Shown here piece by piece: positions 6,130 through 9,177 of a DNA stretch of 9,177 bases. This stretch comes from Flavobacteriales bacterium (GTDB lineage Bacteria; Bacteroidota; Bacteroidia; Flavobacteriales; Flavobacteriaceae), in the NCBI GenBank assembly GCA_027031025.1, contig JALVEJ010000202.1, positions 1 through 9,177 on the forward strand, written 5' to 3'. Under the pieces are notes generated by a model. The model was not told where the DNA came from. It worked only from the letters and a program-made list of their open reading frames with translations, and made no database searches. Each line of letters starts with the position of its first letter. The first letter of the stretch is position 1. Both the position numbers and the translations under genes were made by a program.

Positions 6130-6924
6130 ATGTGTACAACTTGCGGATGTAGTTCAACAGGTCATATCAGTATTCAAAAACCCGGTGATATTATACATGA
6201 GCATAATCATAAACATGATATGCATCACCACCATCATCATAGTCATTCTCATGATCATGATTCGCATCATCATCATGGAGAAAGAACCATTATCGATATC
6301 GAACAAGATATATTGCAAGCCAACCAGTTGTTGGCTGAACGTAATCGGGGATATTTTGCTGCAAAAAATATTTTTGCAATAAACTTAGTCAGTTCCCCCG
6401 GTTCCGGCAAAACGACTTTGTTAGAAAAAACGCTGGCAGATAATAAAGATAAAAAGAAATTTTATGTTATTGAAGGCGATCAACAAACTATGAATGATGC
6501 CGACAGGATAGATGCTTTAAATATACCCGTCGTGCAAATCAATACCGGAAAGGCTTGCCATTTGGACAGCGATATGGTCAATCAGGCAATTACCAAATTA
6601 AATCCGGAACCTGATTCTATTGTGATGATTGAAAACGTAGGAAATTTGGTTTGTCCTTCGGCTTTTGATTTAGGTGAAAATGCCCGTGTGGCTATTATAA
6701 GCACTACCGAAGGTGCCGATAAACCTATTAAATATCCGGATATGTTTGAAGGTTCTGATGTATGTATCATTAATAAAATTGATTTGCTGCCTTATGTGAA
6801 TTTCGATGTAGAAAAAGCCAAAGATTATGCCAGACAAGTCAACCCGAATTTGATATTTTTTGAAGTATCCGCCACCACCGGAGAAGGAATGCAGCAATGG
6901 TATGAGTGGCTTTTAAGTCGTTAG
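6130..6924 (+). CDS. hypB: Hydrogenase nickel incorporation GTPase HypB, with His-rich N-terminus
   Basis: A 264-residue SIMIBI-class GTPase that drives nickel delivery. The N-terminus MCTTCGC is the high-affinity nickel site known from E. coli HypB (CxxCGC). Residues 23-49 contain 17 histidines, a nickel-storage tail of the kind found in some HypB proteins. The G domain begins near residue 80, with the P-loop SSPGSGKTT (88-96), the metal-site pair Cys143-His144 (GKACHLD), ENVGNLVCP (168-176) and the NKID guanine-specificity motif. The protein should both store nickel and hand it on with HypA. The stop at 6922-6924 abuts a tandem repeat array. Confidence 0.97.
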   Translation: MCTTCGCSSTGHISIQKPGDIIHEHNHKHDMHHHHHHSHSHDHDSHHHHGERTIIDIEQDILQANQLLAERNRGYFAAKNIFAINLVSSPGSGKTTLLEKTLADNKDKKKFYVIEGDQQTMNDADRIDALNIPVVQINTGKACHLDSDMVNQAITKLNPEPDSIVMIENVGNLVCPSAFDLGENARVAIISTTEGADKPIKYPDMFEGSDVCIINKIDLLPYVNFDVEKAKDYARQVNPNLIFFEVSATTGEGMQQWYEWLLSR

Positions 6925-7012
6925 GAATTGATGAATTGATGAGATGATGAATTGATGAGATGATGAATTGATGAGATGATGAATTGATGAGATGATGAAT
7001 TGATGAGATGAT
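6925..7012 (+). repeat. Perfect 16-bp tandem repeat array, 5.5 copies
   Basis: Immediately after the hypB stop, the 16-base unit GAATTGATGAGATGAT is repeated five times without a single change (6933-7012), preceded by the half unit GAATTGAT (6925-6932). The unit length is not a multiple of three and its frames contain stops, so it is not coding. Exact identity of all copies points to recent slippage or expansion. Confidence 0.95.
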
Positions 7013-7216
7013 GAAAAATATTCAAGTTATAAAAATTTCTCAATTTCTCAATAAAACCGGTCACTTCAATACAATTTTGTTATTTACCTCATAAAACACT
7101 CAGTGACCTTTCATCAATTCCTCAATTTACGAAACGAATAATATAATATAAAATAAAACAATCATCTAAAAACGTTAATACTCTATGAAGCAGATAAAAT
7201 CATCAATTCATCAATT
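6926..7216. repeat. 17-bp inverted repeat linking the tandem array to the direct-repeat region
   Basis: The 17 bases at 6926-6942 (AATTGATGAATTGATGA) are the exact reverse complement of 7200-7216. In addition, TCATCAATTC at 7111-7120 is complementary to GAATTGATGA in every copy of the tandem array. A transcript across the gap could fold the array against either downstream segment. The symmetry is certain; any role is not. Confidence 0.7.
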
Positions 7217-7278
7217 TAAAAGACGTACATAATGTATGAAACGCAAAACAATTATTAAATATTAAAATACTCTATAAA
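7111..7278 (+). repeat. Degenerate direct repeat, two copies about 79 bp long offset by 89 bp
   Basis: Copy one (7111-7189) and copy two (7200-7278) begin with TCATCAATTCxTCAATTT (17 of 18 identical), share AAAACAAT in the middle (7155-7162 and 7245-7252), and end with AATACTCTATxAA (7177-7189 and 7266-7278). The two end blocks are both exactly 89 bases apart. The parts between have drifted. This suggests an old duplication or two members of a dispersed intergenic element. Confidence 0.65.
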
Positions 7279-7315
7279 CCCAAACTTTTAACTTTCAACT
7301 TTAAACTAACCAACT

Positions 7316-7594
7316 ATGTGTTTAGCAATTCCCGGAAAAATAATAAGCATTGATCATCAATTAGATGAAATTTTTAGAATAGCCAAAGTCAGTTTTGACG
7401 GTATTGTCAAAGATGTCAATTTAACGATGGTTCCCGAAGCCAAAGTAGGGGACTATGTATTGGTACATGTAGGCAGTGCCATTAGTATAGTCGATGAAAA
7501 AGAAGCCAAAGAAACCATGAAAATTTTATATCAAATGGGTGAAATGTCGGAATTAGATTTTGGTAATTCCGATAATGAAGACAATGATACATAA
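7316..7594 (+). CDS. hypC: Hydrogenase assembly chaperone HypC
   Basis: A 92-residue HypC/HypG-family chaperone that binds HypD and the large-subunit precursor while carrying the iron centre. The start is fixed by MCLAIPGK, where Cys2 is the essential ligand once Met1 is removed. The second conserved ligand, His51, is present in GDYVLVHVGSAI. The C-terminal tail (about 78-92) is acidic and probably disordered. It is oriented like hypAB but set 391 bases away from hypB, and away from its partner hypD, which is on the other arm of the locus. It converges on era with a 33-base gap. Confidence 0.96.
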   Translation: MCLAIPGKIISIDHQLDEIFRIAKVSFDGIVKDVNLTMVPEAKVGDYVLVHVGSAISIVDEKEAKETMKILYQMGEMSELDFGNSDNEDNDT

Positions 7595-7627
7595 ATTTTT
7601 GTTTCAAAATTGATAAAAGCCTATTAT

Positions 7628-8536
7628 TTACTCTGATTTATACCCAAAACGTTTAAGTTGCTCGGCTTTTTTACGCCAGTCTTTATTGACTTTGACATAG
7701 AGTTCCAAATATATTTTTTTACCGAAAAATTTTTCTAAATCTTTTCGGGCTTCAGTGCCTATACGTTTAAGTCCGGCGCCTTTATGTCCTATGATGATGC
7801 CTTTTTGTGAGTCGCGTTCAACATAAATAATGGCACGGATTCTGATTTTATCACCTTCATCTTTAAACTCTTCAGTTTCTACTTCAACTGCATAAGGAAT
7901 TTCTTTCTTGTAGTGTTTTAAAATCTTTTCTCTGATTTTTTCATTAACGATAAAGCGTTCCGTTTTGTCGGTTAGTTGGTTTTTTGAAAAATAGGGGGGA
8001 GATTCAGGTAATAATTCTAAAATACGCTTAAAAACCTGATCAATTCCGAAACCATGCAAAGCGGAAATAGGAAAAATTTCGACATTGGGCAATTTTTCTT
8101 GCCAATATTTGATCAATTCTTCCAGTTTTTTCTGGTCGGTTTGATCTACTTTGTTAATCAAAAGTAAAACCGGCACTTCTGCATTTTTTATTTTGTTAAA
8201 AAAAGCTTCATTTTTCAAATCTTTTTCTCCGGCTTCTACCATATATAAAAGGATGTCAGCATCTTCAAAGGATTCTTTCACAAAATCCATCATGGCTTCT
8301 TGCATCTCATAAGCCGGTTTGATGATACCCGGTGTATCGGAAAAAACAACCTGATAATCATCGCCATTAACAATGCCTAAAATACGATGTCGCGTGGTTT
8401 GGGCTTTGGGGGTAGTGATAGCCAAATTTTCACCGACTACGGCATTTAAAAATGTGGATTTTCCAACATTGGGATTGCCTATGATATTGACAAATCCGGC
8501 TTTATGGGATTTAGAGTTTTGTTGATTTTCTGTCAT
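7628..8536 (-). CDS. era: GTPase Era (16S rRNA maturation and 30S assembly)
   Basis: A 302-residue full-length Era. The GTPase domain shows G1 GNPNVGKS (20-27), TTRHRILG after G2, G3 DTPG (67-70) and G4 NKVD (128-131), with G5 in the ISAL stretch. The C-terminal KH domain carries the RNA-binding loop GIIIGHKGAGLKRIG, followed by the conserved LELYVKVNKDWR and a basic end. It binds the 3' region of 16S rRNA during small-subunit assembly and is normally essential. It lies 39 bases after lptB on the same strand and faces hypC, so the hydrogenase locus ends here. Confidence 0.97.
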   Translation of the reverse strand: MTENQQNSKSHKAGFVNIIGNPNVGKSTFLNAVVGENLAITTPKAQTTRHRILGIVNGDDYQVVFSDTPGIIKPAYEMQEAMMDFVKESFEDADILLYMVEAGEKDLKNEAFFNKIKNAEVPVLLLINKVDQTDQKKLEELIKYWQEKLPNVEIFPISALHGFGIDQVFKRILELLPESPPYFSKNQLTDKTERFIVNEKIREKILKHYKKEIPYAVEVETEEFKDEGDKIRIRAIIYVERDSQKGIIIGHKGAGLKRIGTEARKDLEKFFGKKIYLELYVKVNKDWRKKAEQLKRFGYKSE

Positions 8537-8575
8537 TGTAATTTTTATTATATAGTTGATTTTTACCTTTTTATG

Positions 8576-9177
8576 TTAAATTTTCTTTTTCCGCAATTCA
8601 AAGTTTTGTCCCAGATAAACTTTTCTGACTAATTCGTCTGCTGCCAGTTCTTCCGGCGTGCCGTGTTTAAGGATTTTTCCTTCAAACATCAAGTAAGTTT
8701 TATCGGTAATAGCCAAAGTTTCTTGTACGTTGTGGTCGGTAATCAAGATGCCTATATTTTTGTCTTTTAAGTGTGCGACTATTTTTTGAATATCTTCCAC
8801 CGCAATAGGATCAACACCGGCAAAAGGCTCATCGAGCAAAATAAATTTGGGATTAGAAGCCAAAGCTCGGGCAATTTCCGTACGCCGGCGTTCGCCACCC
8901 GATAAGAGTTTTCCCAAGCGTTTGCGTTTTTCGGTTAAACCGAACTCTTCGAGCAAGCTTTCTAATTTTTCTTTTTGTTCAGCTTTGCTCAAATGGGCAA
9001 ATTCGAGTGCGGCTTTGATGTTGTCTTCGACACTCAAATCACGAAAAACAGAATTTTCCTGTGCCAGATATCCAATACCTAATTGCGCCCGTTTATACAT
9101 GGGATAATCGGTAATTTCAATATCATCTAAATAGACATGACCGCTGTTGGGTTTAATCAAGCCGACTATCATATAAA
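8576..9177 (-). CDS. lptB: LPS export ABC transporter ATP-binding protein LptB (N-terminus cut by window edge)
   Basis: The reading frame is open to the right edge. The codon before the first ATG reads Tyr, giving YMIVGLIKPNSG, the piece that follows the Walker A GAGKTT(T)F motif in LptB, so the ATG at 9172 is internal and about 40 residues plus Walker A are missing. Visible are the Q-loop GYLAQENSVFRDLSVEDNI, the ABC signature LLSGGERRRTEIARAL, Walker B FILLDEPFAGVDP, the D-loop and the H-loop ITDHNVQETL. This detail is typical of LptB rather than LivF-type ATPases. The protein powers lipopolysaccharide transport from the inner membrane with LptFG, which fits a Gram-negative host. Confidence 0.93.
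   Translation of the reverse strand, partial: YMIVGLIKPNSGHVYLDDIEITDYPMYKRAQLGIGYLAQENSVFRDLSVEDNIKAALEFAHLSKAEQKEKLESLLEEFGLTEKRKRLGKLLSGGERRRTEIARALASNPKFILLDEPFAGVDPIAVEDIQKIVAHLKDKNIGILITDHNVQETLAITDKTYLMFEGKILKHGTPEELAADELVRKVYLGQNFELRKKKI

Larger units (their letters stand above)
6925..7315. other. Repeat-rich non-coding gap between hypB and hypC
   Basis: These 391 bases hold no convincing gene on either strand. They contain the 16-bp tandem array (6925-7012), a weak 7-bp inverted repeat GGTCACT/AGTGACC (7059-7065 and 7102-7108, 36-base loop), a degenerate 89-bp direct repeat (7111-7278), and a stretch of AACTTT-like steps just before hypC (about 7282-7308), a kind of simple sequence seen in Bacteroidota gaps. 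No clear TAnnTTTG promoter for hypC was found, so hypC may be read from the hypAB transcript. Confidence 0.75.

Noticed and set aside
6185..6382. Isoleucine- and methionine-rich plus-strand reading frame inside hypB
   Set aside because: It is the frame-shifted shadow of the His-codon run (CAT repeats read as ATC/ATT) in a clear hypB gene.
6925..7012. Tandem array as a CRISPR array
   Set aside because: The 16-bp units are directly adjacent with no spacers, and no cas gene is present.
6925..7012. Tandem array as iterons of a replication origin
   Set aside because: No replication initiator gene or DnaA-box cluster is nearby and the setting is chromosomal; repeats alone do not support it.
7597..7609. 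TTTTG-TTT-CAAAA inverted repeat as a terminator between hypC and era
   Set aside because: The stem is five mostly A-T pairs with a 3-base loop and no clear T-run after it; too weak in AT-rich sequence.

Overview
This window reads as a Bacteroidota (Bacteroidetes-type) chromosome segment. The supporting signs are AT-rich DNA, very AT-rich gaps with no Shine-Dalgarno motif before most starts, a promoter matching the Bacteroidota TTG / TAnnTTTG consensus, and AT-rich intergenic simple repeats. No RNA gene, CRISPR array, transposase or origin was seen.

The core is a NiFe-hydrogenase locus arranged around one divergent promoter region (5687-5768). Leftward (minus strand) run the small subunit hyaA (5686-4604), large subunit hyaB (4588-2861), cytochrome b hyaC (2801-2115), maturation protease hyaD (2044-1526), an unrecognised 99-residue gene (1529-1230), hypD (1233-130) and the first 44 codons of a hypX-like gene (133 to the left edge). 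Rightward run hypA (5769-6113), hypB (6130-6924), a 391-base repeat-rich gap, and hypC (7316-7594). Then come two leftward housekeeping genes, era (8536-7628) and an edge-truncated lptB (9177-8576), which converge on hypC.

The small subunit has a Tat signal and all six cysteines of the [4Fe-3S] proximal cluster, so the enzyme is predicted to be an exported, membrane-anchored, oxygen-tolerant uptake hydrogenase (group 1d-like). It would pass electrons from H2 through HyaA iron-sulfur clusters to HyaC and quinone. HypA and HypB (with a His-rich nickel tail) would supply nickel. HypC and HypD would carry the Fe(CN)2CO unit. HypX would supply CO from formyl-tetrahydrofolate under air. HyaD would trim the HyaB C-terminus. 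hypE and hypF are not in the window and may lie beyond the left edge.

The least explained parts are the small gene between hyaD and hypD, RNA hairpins after hyaB and after hyaC (the latter terminator-like), an operator-like palindrome over the hya promoter, and the hypB-hypC gap with a perfect 16-bp tandem array, a degenerate 89-bp direct repeat and segments complementary to the array. Otherwise the locus is a recognisable hydrogenase system, and I did not find a clearly unprecedented system.
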